DNA of 64,000 nucleotides from assembly GCA_007449985.2 (NCBI GenBank), contig VIIQ02000581.1, positions 744,001 to 808,000 on the forward strand. The letters run 5' to 3'. The stretch is from Desmodesmus armatus (taxonomy: Eukaryota; Chlorophyta; Chlorophyceae; Sphaeropleales; Scenedesmaceae). The notes beneath the pieces are model-generated. The model saw only the letters and a list, made by a program, of their open reading frames with translations. It made no database searches and had not been told where the DNA came from. Position 1 is the first letter of the stretch; the number at the start of each line of letters is the position of its first letter. Position numbers and translations under genes: made by a program. Shown piece by piece: positions 1 through 12,559 of the stretch.

Positions 1-29
1 TGCAACTCGCTACCAAGGGACCACCTTAC

Positions 30-1832
30 CTCTGGGGTGACAGCTGCCAAGGCAGCCCTCCAGCCCACCATCAAGACACCAGTCACTGCCAGTGAGATGC
101 CAATGAATGACATGGCAGGCACATAGCCCCTGCCGATGCTGCGGATGGCTACGCCCAGCGGCACACCCACAACCCAGGTCTTGGCGGCAGCTGCAACCGC
201 AGGGCCGACCTTGCCGCCCTGTGCAGCGGCACCATAGCCGCCCAGCAGTGCACCGGACGAGAACCACCCTGCGAGACAGCAGCACAAGTGGCAGCAGCGC
301 TAGAGTGACGTGACAACAGCTTGCACTGGAACACAGGTTTTGTCACGAGCGCGACCTCCACCCACAATCAGTGACGAATGAGTGCCACTGCCGGGATTGA
401 TCAGTGAGCGATGCCCACAGACACCCCCTCCCATTGCTCTTTTTGATTTCGACTCTGCAGCCAGCCAGGGATGCCCGTCTGGGCCTGCACAGATGTCCTT
501 AGTGTTGATTTCAGTTCATATCAAACATGCGTCATGTGACACATGCGCAACAGATGCCTGATCAGCTGCAGCCTGGAGGGCCTTCAATAGTGGGGTCACA
601 CCCCCCAGTCTCCCACCAGCGCACACAATCCCCCTGATTCTGCTAAATTGGCAATGCCGTTGCTGTATGGCATCCGCGCCCAAGCACCATTCAAGCTCCT
701 CATAATGCAACACATAATGCAAAAGCCGTATTGGTGGATAGCTCAGGCTTCGTTTAGGGAGGGCAGCACAGCAAGTGCAGGATGCTGGTGTGCTCACCAA
801 TGATGAATGGCAGGGCTGTCTTGAATGTTTCATCCAATGTCAGGGGCTCCCCATGGCTGTGGCGCCCCACTGCAGCAAACGCCAGCAGCACAGCGAGGTC
901 ACCTGCAGCAAGCAACGCCATGCGCCTGCGGCAGCACAGCAAGCGATGGGGGAGAAAGAGTGTGCAGGATGTGTTCAGTGATTGTCGGAAGAACTTGGTG
1001 CTGCTGTTGCAACTGCTGTGATAATGCAACTGAAACTGTATGCACGTACTTCCCCAATGCCAGTGGTGTGACGCCGCTCACCCCACGCAGATGCATTTGC
1101 TGCATCTGGGACCAGCGCTGTGTGTTTGCAATCATGCTGCATGGTGTTGCTGGATGCAGCTGCTGCATGGTGCGTTGCTTGACGTAGCTGCTGCATCTGC
1201 ACCCGTTGGCTGGGGCTTGCGCCAGTCCTAAAGCGGTACCACCTTGATCACAGCCATGGCTGCCACATCCACTTTCACAGAATGAGCCAAACATCCAGGA
1301 TCACGGCGTTGTTTCGACTCAGCTGCTCGTCAACAAAGATTTGCCCACTTACTGGGGTGATGTTGGAGCATCGTTCTCTCCTCTGTCGACAGCTGCAATA
1401 CCAGAGAAGGCTTCTGGCCGGCTGTCCAAGCTCACCATCTGCATGTCAGACACCAGCAATCAGCAGCCTGAGCGCGCAAGGTGTCCTCCAGCTACGAACT
1501 GTCCCAGCATGTCGCGAGTACCATCGTGGTTGCAAGCACAGCATGTATGGATCACGGCTGCATGTGCACAACAGCTGCTAGGCTGTGCGCCCTTTATGCA
1601 ATGTACACACCTCTACAGGCTGGCCCTCGGGTCCCATAATCAGAGGACCACCATTAGGACCCCGCATCATTGGAGGCCTGCGGGGGACACCCTGTGGTGC
1701 TGCTGTTGTGTTGGGCCCCTGAGCTCCGCGGCCTGATGTGCTGGGTTCCTGAGCAGAGGATGCCACTACCAAGTGTCGGACACGGCTCTTGGGCACTGCA
1801 ATAGAGAGTTTGGAGGGAAGTGAGACTTGCAT
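30..1832 (-). CDS. DUF3054-family integral membrane protein, probably organelle-targeted (3' end cut by window edge)
   Basis: Three exons on the minus strand join in phase: 1832-1609, 925-798 and 268-30, giving 197 residues up to a GTAAGG donor at the left edge. Exon 1 starts at the ATG at 1832 and encodes a Ser/Arg/Pro-rich leader followed by a PPMMRGPNGG stretch, which reads like a transit peptide. Exon 2 holds a first membrane helix (LLAAGDLAVLLAFAAVGR). Exon 3 carries the family-like end: a WFSSGALLGGYG turn, an AKTWVVGVPLG helix, a RSIGRGYVP loop and a last helix finishing in GWRAA. DUF3054 proteins are small multi-helix membrane proteins of unknown function found in cyanobacteria, actinobacteria and plastid-bearing eukaryotes (family knowledge). 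Plastid location is inferred from the leader only. The stop codon, or one further exon, lies outside the window. An extra small exon inside the 683-bp first intron cannot be excluded. Confidence 0.68.
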
Positions 1833-2148
1833 CTGATTGATCAGCAGCTGCCGGGACCAAGTGCCACCAGAGGCCGTGGTGATCTCGCCAGATCTCTTGT
1901 AGCGGCAATCGTATGTTGTTTTCCGTGAGGCCGGGCCATTCTGCGCAAATTGAGTTGGTTACGGAACGGGTTTCGATTCGAGGTTTCTGGCTCACAGCTC
2001 CTGGCCAGCCCCAGCAGCCACTTGGGTAATTGTGGCTGCGCTATGTGCTGCTGGAAATGGAAGTGATGGTGCACCACCCCTCCAGCTGACTGATGGTGAC
2101 CTGAAAGGACTTGTAAGTGAAAGCTTGCTGTCTGAGCATGATATGTAT

Positions 2149-2194
2149 GATAGGCCTAGGATCCTGTTGGTGATAGGCCTAGGATCCTGTTGGT
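2149..2194. repeat. 23-bp tandem duplication
   Basis: A 23-bp unit beginning GATAGGCCTAGGATCC occurs twice head-to-tail (2149-2171 and 2172-2194). It sits inside a looser duplication, because the sequence GGTGCACCACCCCTCCA also occurs about 120 bp earlier (near 2068) and again just after the second unit. No coding potential is evident. Confidence 0.8.
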
Positions 2195-2199
2195 GCACC

Positions 2200-3600
2200 A
2201 CCCCTCCAACTGCCTTGATATTTCAGCCTGCGTGCACCGCGTGCAAAACCCACTTTCCTGCCATATTGGTAATGGCCAGCTGGTTACCCGTGCTAGTCAG
2301 CCGACAACCACAATCCTGTCAACTCCACGCAGCAGCACTGGAAGACATAACGCCTCCAGGCATGAGGGCGGCCTTGTCAAAGCAAGAGCTGCAACGCACC
2401 CCCGCACTCATGAAATCCCACAAACCCACCAACACTCAACCAAAGTGTCTGCTCTCGTAACACGCCCATAGATGCCATAAGACATCCTGAAGCTCTCATG
2501 CAAAGAATATGTACAGAGCTCCCTGCACTGCTCACACAATCGCCTTGGCGGCAGATAGGTTCTACTCCTGCACCAGCCCTCTCACCACAGCCTGTCACGC
2601 GCTCAAGGCTGGCTATGTACTACCTTCCCTCTGCGCAGTTTCAAGCACAGCACAGTGATGCATACTGCCACTGCATACAGCTGCAGCCTATCAGCTGGTT
2701 GCTGCCCAGTCGATGCTGTACAAAATGACGTCCAGTACAGACGACACCTCACGATATGCCCTCACCAACTGCCCTCTGCAGCCAACTCTGGTAGTGACAG
2801 GAGTTTAATAACCGCCATCAGATGCAAGCAGGGTGTCACATAGAAAATGACAAATCCTGGTCACCAGGACACATACCGTACTGGAATACCCACAGGGTGC
2901 ATCAAGGCCTTGACGCATTCGTGCGTCCCCAGTGCTACATCCCCAAAGCCTTCAGGCCTCGCACACAAGCGGCCCGTGCAGGCAGCTGACCTGCAGCTTG
3001 AGCAACTGGTCCCCCACAGCTCAGCAGCCCCCCATAGGAAGAGACCATCTGCAGGAACATCTCCCTCCCTGTGATGGCGTGTGCAACACTGCGTGCTGGC
3101 ACCAGCAAGCAACTCAAGCCCTTTCCACAGGCGCTCGCTGATCAAGGCACATTATGCAGCCTCCATCCACCCTGCAGGGTCACTTAGTAGGAGTAGGAAG
3201 TGATGAACCTTTGACTGCCAAAGAAGCCGAGGCCGAGGCAGGGATGCAGTGACAGCTCTCAAAAGCGACCCACCATCGCCTCCCCAACCCACCTACTGCC
3301 CCATCTTGTGGTGAAAACCACCACCGTCCACTGGGACCTAACTTTGACAGTCGCAAACAAAGGCCCAGCTGCTTGCTACCACTGACGGGCGTCAGGGGCT
3401 GCCATGATGGTGAGCAGCAAAAGCAGCGCAGCCTCAGCTGGTGCAGGACAATGCCAGCAAGCCCATACAGCCTGACGCTGCAGAACCCGGCACCGCCAAA
3501 GATCAATGACCGGACCATTCGATCAAGGATAACACCTAACACACGCAATGGCACATGCTGTCAAGCGCGCATACACGCACACAGCGTAGACACCCAGCGT
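2200..3600. other. No confident gene; possible minus-strand exon fragments
   Basis: The plus strand is C/A-rich throughout. Two minus-strand pieces look somewhat protein-like, one around 3000-3085 and one around 3385-3460 (containing AEAALLLLLTIMAAPDARQ). I could not link them in phase to each other or to the exon at 3604-3741, so they are noted only as possible exons. Confidence 0.3.
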
Positions 3601-3603
3601 CCA

Positions 3604-3741
3604 CTAGTCGGTCAGCTCACTGAGCACGCATGCAGCCGGCGGTGCAAGGTCAAGCACCTGCTGTGCCATGATTAACAGCACTCCCATGGCCATGGCCGCC
3701 ACACAACACAACACGGCGCCAATCAACCATGGGGCGCCATC
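3604..3741 (-). CDS. Candidate C-terminal exon of an unidentified membrane protein
   Basis: A minus-strand exon starts after an AG acceptor at 3743-3742 and encodes 45 residues ending in a TAG. It contains a long helix (GAPWLIGAVLCCVAAMAMGV) followed by a short polar tail, like the last transmembrane segment of a transporter. An upstream piece at about 3895-3824 (ending PEIHHVFQGIWWIPG before a GTAGCG donor) may belong to the same gene, but its phase does not match this exon, so at least one exon is missing from the model. The segment is too short for a family call. Composition and the acceptor favour real coding sequence, but only transcript data would settle it. Confidence 0.33.
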   Translation of the reverse strand, partial: DGAPWLIGAVLCCVAAMAMGVLLIMAQQVLDLAPPAACVLSELTD

Positions 3742-4009
3742 CTGACCGCACTAAAAACACCACGGCTTGTATGGCTGAGGTGCAACAGCTGCAGCCCATG
3801 TAGGAGCATCAGCAACACCGTATCAAAGACCAGCGCTACCTGGGATCCACCATATGCCTTGGAACACATGATGGATCTCAGGCAAGCCAGGCAACAGCGC
3901 AGTGCCATGGATCTAAGCAGCACAAGAGTGTACGTGCCACATGAGTAACTGAGCAACCAGGACCTCCTCAGCAAGAGCCCCTTGTATGAGGCACAGCTGC
4001 ACGCACGCA

Positions 4010-5330
4010 TGGGCTGTTGCGGGGGGCAGGACATGTCATACCTGACACCCAATGTCACATACCAAATACCATGAAGGGTGTCGGCTCCCAGCCACGACTA
4101 GCTGGGAGGAATGGCAACAATAGCTGTCAGAACACCAGAAGAAGTCAACAACCACGTCCTTCCACGGAGCCGAGCACTGCAGTGCCTCTTTTGCTGCAGG
4201 CCGTAGTGTCCGGACCTAAACACAATACCCCATTCAAGCACCGGACCGCTAGGGCAGCCGTCAGTGTTCGAGGCGACAAGGCTGACAAAACGCAGGAAAA
4301 ACCAGCACCCGCACCACAGCAGATGTCGCAGCTGCTACATCTGCTGCGCGCGGAGTGCCCGACAACACGACAACACACAACCGACCACGAAGGGCCAAAC
4401 CACGACAACGGCCACGACAACGGCCAAGTGCTGTAAGTGCTGCTGCATGACTTGGCCAGACCATGCCTACTGCCCCCCAAATGTGCAGCGCACCAGCACA
4501 CAGCTGTGCTAGCTGCCTCGTACACAAACACTACAGAAGAAACGAAACACTGCGCGCGTTGCCGCAGCATATGCCATGGCAACAAACACCGCTGAAGCGT
4601 ATGCTGCATCAACCCCTACTGCCTGGCCGGGACGGCGTGCGCGCCCTGCCAGGCCTTGACGGCTGTGGGGTGGTACAAGGACCAGGGATGCACAGAGCAC
4701 GACCATCTTATACTGGCAGGATGCATGCTTGCATCTGTAATGCTGCGACCCTGCTGCCTACCACAGTACATGTTCAACACCCACTAGCAGGTTGTGTGGG
4801 CAACTTGCGATTGCTCACGCGCAAGGCAGCTGCCCATGCGGGCGTGCCTCCAGTCTGGAGACACCCAGACCCAACAGCAGGGATGCACACCCTACACAAC
4901 ACATCAACCCCACGCCTTGCACCCCCATCTCATGTGCGCACATGTTGCCTTGACACACAGCGCACTCAAGTGGCTTTCCGCCAGCAAGACAAGCTGAGGT
5001 CAGCACACTCTGCGTCACAAGCTCAGGCCAGCACACTGTGCGCCACAACAGAAGGCGGCACGAACCACGTCCTTGCCGGAGTGCATAGGTGCCCGCCATC
5101 AACCAACACAAGGAGGCTTGCCAACACACCTGCAAAAACATACACAGGCTGCAGGCAGGCTGAAAGACAGCACCGACAGCTTGCAGATGCTTCGCCCCTC
5201 ACAACGAGCCACACCCGCAGAGTGCGCCGCCCTACAATGACAATTGCTGCTCCTGTTGAATAGGAGCAATGCCATGCATTCAGTAATAGTGTGCTACAGC
5301 CACCCGTCCATGCACGCTTGAGCCCCCTCA
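4010..5330. other. No confident gene; intron-like sequence
   Basis: The plus strand is rich in CAACAC and CACAACA motifs, the complement of the TG-rich introns seen in well-modelled genes of this window. A minus-strand piece at about 5130-5023 (VLASLLVLVDGGHLCTP) has a plausible acceptor and a hydrophobic segment and could be another membrane exon. The long overlapping open frames in this stretch show no consistent codon signal. Confidence 0.3.
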
Positions 5331-6979
5331 TCAGCTGTACATCCCCATGTTCAGCAAGACAAACAGGCCCACCCCAACAGCCAGGAAAGACACGGCTGCG
5401 AGAATGTGAGGATGCAGGTGCGCGTTGCTGTAGTAGCAGCCCCTTCAAATCTGCCACACAGACACCTGAAGCCCGTGCGAATGTTGTACTGCTCTCCTCG
5501 GCTGTGGGCTGTGCTGCAGGAATGCTGCTGGACACAGCGGGCAAGTAATGGTGCGACTCAACAAACCCCCACAAAGCCAGCATGCATTGACACTGAATGA
5601 AATATGTACAAATGGTGGCTGTCCACCAGCTCAGGCCAGCAGAACCACCGCAGGAGACACCCTGTCACGACCAGCAGCAGCAGCAGGATTGGCAGTTGCA
5701 CAGAGCAACGCGCACAGGCTGCCATTCACATGCTGCCACCCGCATACAGCACGGTCTGCAGACCTGCTGCCTGCAGTTCACTGCGCTGCAAACCTGCTGC
5801 CTGGGATGCAGTACACGGCACTGCATCCCAATAAGCCAAAGGGGCACATGGGTACTGGCTTTGCGCAGCTGCTCAGGCCAGCGGCCCAACCCAACGAAGC
5901 ACACACCCATACTCTGACAACCCTCAACTTCTGCCAACAGGCCACCCACGCGTGACAACCAACCAATGGCAGCTGTGTTGAAGGCAGAACAACAGCAACT
6001 GCAATGACATTGCCTGCATTGTGCGCGATCTGCATTGACAGCATCATCTACACAGCTGCAGGACCACGCCCTGCCGCCGCGCGGCATTGAATGTCAGCTG
6101 ACAAGCGTCTGCAGGTGCAACACCCAGCTGCACTCAGCTGCTGCCACTTGCTGGTAACACCCGCAGGCCGCTCAGCCAACAGCAGCACCAGCCGCGCACC
6201 AACAGTAAACATCAGCTCCCACACTGCTGTACCCAACCCCACACACCAAGCTGCAGCAAGGACTGCTGATGCCGGCTGCACCAGGGTGTGTGTATGAAGG
6301 TGCCTGCCAGCAGCGGAAGGGCACAAGACGCCAGAGCCTGCCACACAGTCGATCTGCTGCAGCAGAGTTGCAGGCACTGAAAGCTGGGCGACCAAGCTCC
6401 TGTACAGTGCTTCGCTGAAGTCAGCTGCAGCAACATGGCCATGGCCATTCAGGTCCCTGGTCGAGCAGCTTGGTCAATCAGGTCCAAGGTCCCGTCCTGC
6501 TGCCTGGCTGCTCATCTGGCAAGTGGTCTGACGCTGACAAGCAGCTGCTGCCTGTGGGGCCTTGGCTTGCACAGAATCCCGCTGCTGTGCCGGCCTGCAA
6601 GCACAACAGTTGTGCACAATTGATGGACATGTCAGTGTCGAGAAGACGAGCTTGGCCTTGAGCAGCCTGACGCACACGTTCGCCTCGATGACTTGGTGAG
6701 ATAGTTTGTGTAGAAGACACGTACGCAACCCAAGACTGTTCATACATGACTGCTAACGTATCGTGAGACGCTTAGCAAGCAGGACAGTGCAACAGGAGGG
6801 GTATGGAGAGAAGGAGGATCGCTCAACACGTTTGTTGCAGGAGCACCACACCCACCTGTACAGCGCGTGGCGAGAAACTTGACGCTGACATTATTCAGTG
6901 AAGCACACCCGCCACCCACAGCTGCCAGAGTGGGCAGCTGCCGCACTGACACTGTCCAGCTTGTAGCCCCTGTGCGCAT
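5331..6979 (-). CDS. Candidate multi-exon membrane-protein gene, minus strand, unrecognised
   Basis: Several exon-like segments share strand and order. An ATG at 6979 opens a 124-bp exon ending at a GTGGGT donor (6856). A hydrophobic exon of roughly 6430-6150 encodes DFSEALYRSLVAQLSVP, then a helix WCVGLGTAVWELMFTVGARL. An exon ending at 5466 (TAEESSTTFARAS) joins in phase to a final 65-bp exon (5395-5331) encoding VSFLAVGVGLFVLLNMGMYS and a stop. Only the last junction and the first exon's donor are well defined; the middle boundaries are approximate. The product would be a protein of perhaps 250-300 residues with a C-terminal membrane anchor. I do not recognise the family. Whether this gene is separate from the exon at 3604-3741 is open. 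Confidence 0.35.
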
Positions 6980-9300
6980 ATCTAGTCAAATATGTTTCTG
7001 CAATCATGCGATCAGAGTGCCTGTCTAAGTGGGTTCTGGTTATGTCGAGAACTGGCTCAAATATATCTGAAATCAGTTATTTGTAACAGGATATCTCCTT
7101 GACTTGAGTGGACGTGAACCCCATCACGCTGCTAAATCGGCCACACAGCAGCACAGAGAGAAACTTACTTACCACACTCGCATTCAGCACCCTCTGGCTG
7201 AGGCAACGGCAACTGCCCACCCAAACCCAGGCCAACTCACACACCTTGATTGCAGATTTCTGGCCCTCAACCCAAACCACCTGGAAAACAATTGGCCTAA
7301 ATAGTCCAGCTTGGAACACTGCTACCAGGGATGGCAATCAGGGACAGCCTGCAGGCTGCAGCAAGGGCAACGGGGCTCACACGTATCCCACCCAACCACA
7401 ACCCAACCTACACCCTGTCACCGCTGTTACCTGGGCAGCACAGTTGCCTGCAGCCACTGGTGGATGTGACATTGCCTCATGCATTGGTGGCATCAGGGAT
7501 GCCTGTATTGTTATTGCATCGACCTCTTTAGAGGAAGATGCTAATGAGGCGGTCTGGACATCCCCCCCCCCTCCCCCGGGGGAGGGGGGGTTGGTCAAAT
7601 AGGGAGGACAAACCGGCCGTTGGCAGACCGGCTGCGTGCAAGGCGTTTGTTAACATCATAAAAGCGAAGAATCCAATCCGTTTGAACAGCAGCAGTGCGT
7701 TGATCGCGCAGTCGAAATTGCAGCTCACACATAGGGCCACCAACCGAGCATCCCTGCGACCAAAAGTTTGTAATTGTCTTGCTGTCAATGCTGAAGGTGT
7801 CCGTTTGGCTTCATCGTGGCTGGTTGCAATTCGCAAGGAGGCAATACACCGACGTGTTTCCTTGCGAGATAGGCCCTGCATGTCCGCCTAAGATATGTCT
7901 TACTGATATTTATGACTTCTGTTACCTTCATCGCAGTGAATGGCAGCATGTAGGGGTGCAATACTGTGGTGCGCGAGGTGCAGCAGCAACAGGATGGTTG
8001 CCTTATTTATGCTTATTCATCAAGTGTAAGTCGATCGCAGCAATTATTGCTCCCTCCGTTGATTGTCACTCGGTTGTCACTCATCCCGGGTTGGGACTCA
8101 TCCCGGGTTGCCAGCGGCTCACAGGTTTTCCAAAAGGTTAATGCTGTTTGTTTGCCCACCACGGACCTAAGATGACCAGGCAGCACGGTACTTTCATGTT
8201 CTGCCGCGATTGCGACGGACAGGCAAGGGAGGGGAAGTCAGGGAACCCACCAGCTGGAGACCTGAAAATTAAGAAACAACATGCAAAGTCATAAGGAAAT
8301 GCACAGCATGACCAACGTCCGCCAGCTGGTCAGCAGACCACCAGTCCCCATGCAGCATGAAGCAGTGACAGAGTCACTGCTGCACTGAGCGGTCTGTCTG
8401 TGCAAAATTGCTGCGACTCAAGAACATGGTTTTGGGGCATGTGATGCAGGTTTTGGTAGGCGCAGAGAATTTTGCACAGAGAACACACCAATTTCTCATC
8501 TGGCAAACCCCCTCCCCCAGCAGAGGTCGATGCCGCACTGACGCCACGGGGGCGTTAGACGTTCTATTGTGGACACAAACCGGGCCGTAGGTGCTTTGTG
8601 TTTGGCAGCTGGCAGCTGAGGCTGCTGGAGCACTGGAGGGTCCGACTCGACCCGATGCAGGCATGTATCCTTCTTGGCTACAGTACATACCAGGAAATGT
8701 TGTGCTTGTGACGTGCAATACAGTTAATGATTATTGCTGCTCATGCAAGTGCCGCTGATCTCTCACTGTGGGTCCCTTCCAACTGTCAGTGTCTGCCTGA
8801 TGCAGCTGCTCCCTAGTCCTGCCTGCGCAAGCCCGACAGCACCAGCACTACGTAATATAGTGTATACAGCAGCTGCAGAACGTACTTTGGTAACTCAGCT
8901 AGCAGGGTGACCCCGGTTTGCCATGGTGGTTACACACGAAAAGGTGTGCGGTCTGACAGGTAGATCAAGTAATCTGGTTGATGCGGGACAAGCATTTACA
9001 GTGCAGTCCCATGTCATCTCACCAGCTGCCACAGCCAGGGTCAGTGATAAGATACCAACAACACCCTGATCCTGAAGAGAATAGCCGGGTAAACGAACCT
9101 ATCACTGCCTCCACTGTAGACAACAATGGACCTGCAGGGTGCCAACAAGCGCATGCCAGCACCCCTGCAGGATGGCAGTATCTCAACATGCATTGGATGT
9201 CATGCCCTGGCTTACCACTGCTGAGCCTCAGTTGGGCTCCTCAAAGGGAAGCATCATGGCGTACATAAGGTGTGAATCCTAGGCTGCCAACAGGTCGTCA
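6980..9300. other. Intergenic stretch without recognisable gene
   Basis: Frames overlap on both strands without an exon that stands out. The stretch 7640-8160 is more A/T-rich than its surroundings. A short direct repeat (GACTCATCCCGGGTTG twice, about 8080-8112) and a C/G palindrome (7565-7590) are the only clear structures. Confidence 0.4.
7565..7590. repeat. Perfect 26-bp C/G palindrome
   Basis: Seven C, T and five C are followed immediately by their exact reverse complement, giving a 13-bp perfect inverted repeat with no spacer. It can form a hairpin or G-quadruplex on either strand. Similar C-runs occur at about 26517-26530 and 31400-31416, also outside coding exons. Confidence 0.85.
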
Positions 9301-9359
9301 CTGCACCACCAAAGGGTGCACTAGTGGGAAACCTGCGCTTCCCATCACACCAGCGTGTG

Positions 9360-11953
9360 ACTCCCTACACGGCAAGCACAACGGCAAGAAAAATAGGGAT
9401 AAACAACTGCTGCGGCACAGCATTGTACTGCTGTGCTGCCACCCACCACGTGTGCTGTGGTTGCCGTCCATCCCAACCCCCTGCTGGTGACCTGCGCGAA
9501 TGACCCCCCGGCAAGGGCGCTGCCTCTCAATCACAACAACAACATGTGGAGACATATACTCAGCCAAGACAACCGCATGCCCCAATGCGGTGTGCCATCC
9601 CCGCCAGACAGCTGGCCAGCCACTGCAACAAGGCAACGGCCCTGCAACCATTGGCATGTAACAAGGCGTGCCTGTTGCATGTGCCTTTATGCAGCCACAG
9701 CGCGACACACCCATAGATTTGACTCTGGAAAGCCAGCCCCGGTTTCCTGACACTGAAGCTGCTGCCTAACAACACTTGCACTGGCATGCCCGCAGCATGT
9801 GCCCAGACAGTACCTGCATGCCCCTTCACGCCTGTGTGCAGCACAGCACAGCACAGCACCAACACACCACCATGTAGAGCCCAGTGATGCTGGTACACCC
9901 AAAATTACAGTATCTGCTGTTGCCCACGTAAGTGCTGGACCCAATTCTAACTCGCCCTCAGACACACCTGGCAAGTATCAGTGAGAGTCACGGAAAAGGC
10001 CAGTTACAGTCCGTCAAAGCGCCAGACAGGGGCCCCAGCAGCGCCTTTGCTGCAGTAACGTGCAACTACAGCAACTGCAATCGCAGTAGGCGGCCTCCAC
10101 AGAAGCAGTTGCACAGGCTTTTGTTGCTGCAGTGTAGACACAGGCAACTCTCTCCGCCACGCGGCAACCACACACCCCATGTTGCACCTCTGTCCTCACT
10201 GGGCCCTTGCCCACCAGCCACGCCATGCATGCATGCCGCAAGAAGGGCCTTTGAAAGGCCAACACCCAGCTGAGTACGGCCAGGCTCAGTCGAGCCTCAA
10301 GTCAAGGGCACAGTCACCACCAAAAGCAAGAGAGACAACACAAACGCATACACCAAGCCGGCCAGATCGGCCTGCACACTGTAGACCACACACAACACAC
10401 ACCATACTCTGCTGGTGCAGCACAAAGCGCCACTGAGCACGATGGGCCACTGAGCAAGCTGAACCTCTGAGCTGGTTGGCAGTCCAGCTGCCACAGTGAC
10501 ACGCGGGCAGGTGTCTGGTGGGCCAGGCCCTTATGTGTGTGACGTGAAAAGGGAAGGGACAGGCAAAGAGCAATGAGACACCCACTCTGCTGCACAGCTG
10601 GCTGTGGCGCCAACTCAGTCGACCAACTCGAGGACAGCACGGCACAGCATGTACGCACGCTGCCACACAAGGCTTGCATGCTTTCAGGCACATAGGGTGC
10701 CGCAACGGCATACAAAAAGAGACATACACAACACAAACAAGAACAGCTACACTGTGCTGAGACCGGACAAAGGCAAGAGGTACAGTCCTGAGCATGCTAC
10801 AGGCATACAAACAAGGCAAGAGCCCACCCCAATACCCCTGAAAACTCTTTTTTTGGGTGAAGCATGAATAGAAGCCCCCTTGGGCATGAACACAGTAAAG
10901 AGGTGGCTGATGGAAGGCAAGAGGAACCTTCGGTTGCCGGCATAGGCAATGGCAGTCGGGCACCTTCCTGGTCATAGGGCCCCATATGCAATTTAGCGCT
11001 GCTCTGGCCGCACCACAAATCACGCTGCTCCGTTACCCCGCACCCATGCTGCTGGCAGCAAAACAAGTCAAGGCATCGATGGCACAACACAGGGCTTACG
11101 ACAGCCACACCGCAGGAAACACGGTGATACACACGCCTTGTTGCTTGTGCAGCGTCCGACGCTTACAAGTGGCACTTGTAACGGGCAGCAGAGAGCCCTG
11201 ACAAGTCTCATGCAGCCAGAAGTGGCCTTGCCACACCGTGCCCTATTGGTCTGTAGCTGTCTGCAGTACTCAAACCAGGCAAGTCACACAAGTCAAACCC
11301 ACACAACACAACTACGGTCGATGCTAAGTCAGCTCAGCATGCAACACAGTACAAGGCGATACAATACAGTACACGACACGGCCGTACAAGGCCCCTGCAA
11401 CGGTCAGCACACACGAACAACTGTGCATGCATGCAGGACACACGCACACCAGGTCGGAAGGGTGCCTGGCTGCCCTGGCAACAACAGCAGCTCAGGCCAA
11501 CAGACAACAGGCAAGGCCTGCTGGCTTGCAGGTCAACATAGCCCGTGTGCGCATGCATGCAGGCAACACAGGGCTACTAAAACATACTCCAATCACAGGA
11601 AATCGAACACAGAGCCAAGAGGCTGCCTGGCATGACCGGCAACACAACTTGGCTCATAGTGGCACGATGCACATAACCCATCGAACAACACATGCTCCCC
11701 CGCCTTGGCAGCAGATGCTGGCTGTACCTGAACAGGCTAATTTGTTGACTGAGTCAGCAAATGCATGCCACTCAGCAGGTGTGATGTGCTCCTGGCGTTG
11801 CAGCCAGTGCCTGTCTCAGAGTATTGCGAACACAACACCACTACTGAATGTCAGCACCATGCAACACAGCACAGCTGCCTGGCCAACACAACCGTCCAGC
11901 TGGCCTGTGAAGAGAGCATGGAAAGCGTACTGCTTGGTTGAAGGCATATCCAT
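9360..11953 (-). CDS. Candidate exons of a transporter-like protein, minus strand
   Basis: Scattered exon-like segments occur in one orientation. At 11953 an ATG starts a 115-bp segment (MDMPSTKQYAFHALFTG, then a hydrophobic VLCCMVLTFSSG) ending at a GTGTTG donor (11839). Near 10055-10025 a segment preceded by CTGCAG encodes AKALLGPLSGALTD, which resembles the short loop after helix 2 of major-facilitator carriers. Near 9950-9890 a segment encodes NFGCTSITGLYM before GTGGTG, and 9523 to about 9370 encodes SALAGGSFAQVTS followed by an Ala/Val-rich helix. I could not connect all of them in phase, so this is a gene region rather than a gene model. The intervening DNA looks intronic. Confidence 0.27.
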
Positions 11954-12124
11954 CAGACACACAATGGCCAGCATGCAGGGAACGTTCCAGGCCCAGGCTG
12001 TCTACACACACTAAGAAAAAAGGCTGTTCAGGGGTGAATCACTGGCTGCAGTGCCTTCCCATGACTGCCTGTGTATGTAGTTGCCGGGTGGACTAACACA
12101 ATTGGGGCAGTTGCCTGTTGCTGG

Positions 12125-12559
12125 TTAATGCTGCTCGGGTGATGTGTCCCTGGGGTGGAAGAAGCTGTGTGGTGCAGCAGGAGCTCCACCACCACTCTTG
12201 CGCTCGCATTCAGTCCTGAACCTGGACTGTTGTGGGTGCCATGACTTCAATCTGTCCAGCTCCCGCTCGTAGTATGTATGTTGGGACGAGCTGGACTTCT
12301 GGCTGCTTCCACCATCACTGTGGCAGGGGCTGCTGGGGGCCCAGGAAAGCATGCCAGCTGCTCCGGTGGAGTTGGGTGCCTGCAAAAACGTAATTGACGT
12401 TTGCGTATGCGTCAGCCCGTGATGATGCATGGCTGGCGCAACAATGCACTGGGTGCAGCGGGACGAATGCAGGACAGCAGTATCCCTGCTGCATGGCTGG
12501 CGTCACGACGCACTCACCGACATTTTATCTTGCACATAAACCGACTGTGAGAACTGCAT
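12125..12559 (-). CDS. Small two-exon orphan protein, 98 aa
   Basis: Exon 1 (12559-12518) encodes MQFSQSVYVQDKMS and ends at a consensus GTGAGT donor; exon 2 (12379-12125) starts after TTTTTGCAG and runs in phase 0 to a TAA. The product is hydrophilic, Ser/Gln/His-rich, with a charged central stretch (YYERELDRLKSWHPQQSRF) that could form a short helix. There is no signal peptide, membrane segment or family I recognise. It is transcribed away from the gene starting at 12937, and the two probably share a roughly 380-bp divergent promoter. The clean splice sites and exact phase are the main evidence that it is real. Confidence 0.5.

Noticed and set aside
5023..5583. 186-codon minus-strand frame as one protein
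   Set aside because: It fuses two exon-like pieces in phase by chance; the GTGTCT donor at 5465-5460 and acceptor at 5397-5396 give a better reading that ends in a membrane anchor.
7538..7891. Overlapping 117-codon frames on both strands as genes
   Set aside because: Both strands are equally open, neither has splice sites or a recognisable domain, and both pass through the C/G palindrome.
10286..11023. 245-codon minus-strand frame as a single-exon gene
   Set aside because: The Cys/His/Val-rich translation has no coherent domains and other frames in the same stretch are also open, as expected for T/G-rich intron sequence.
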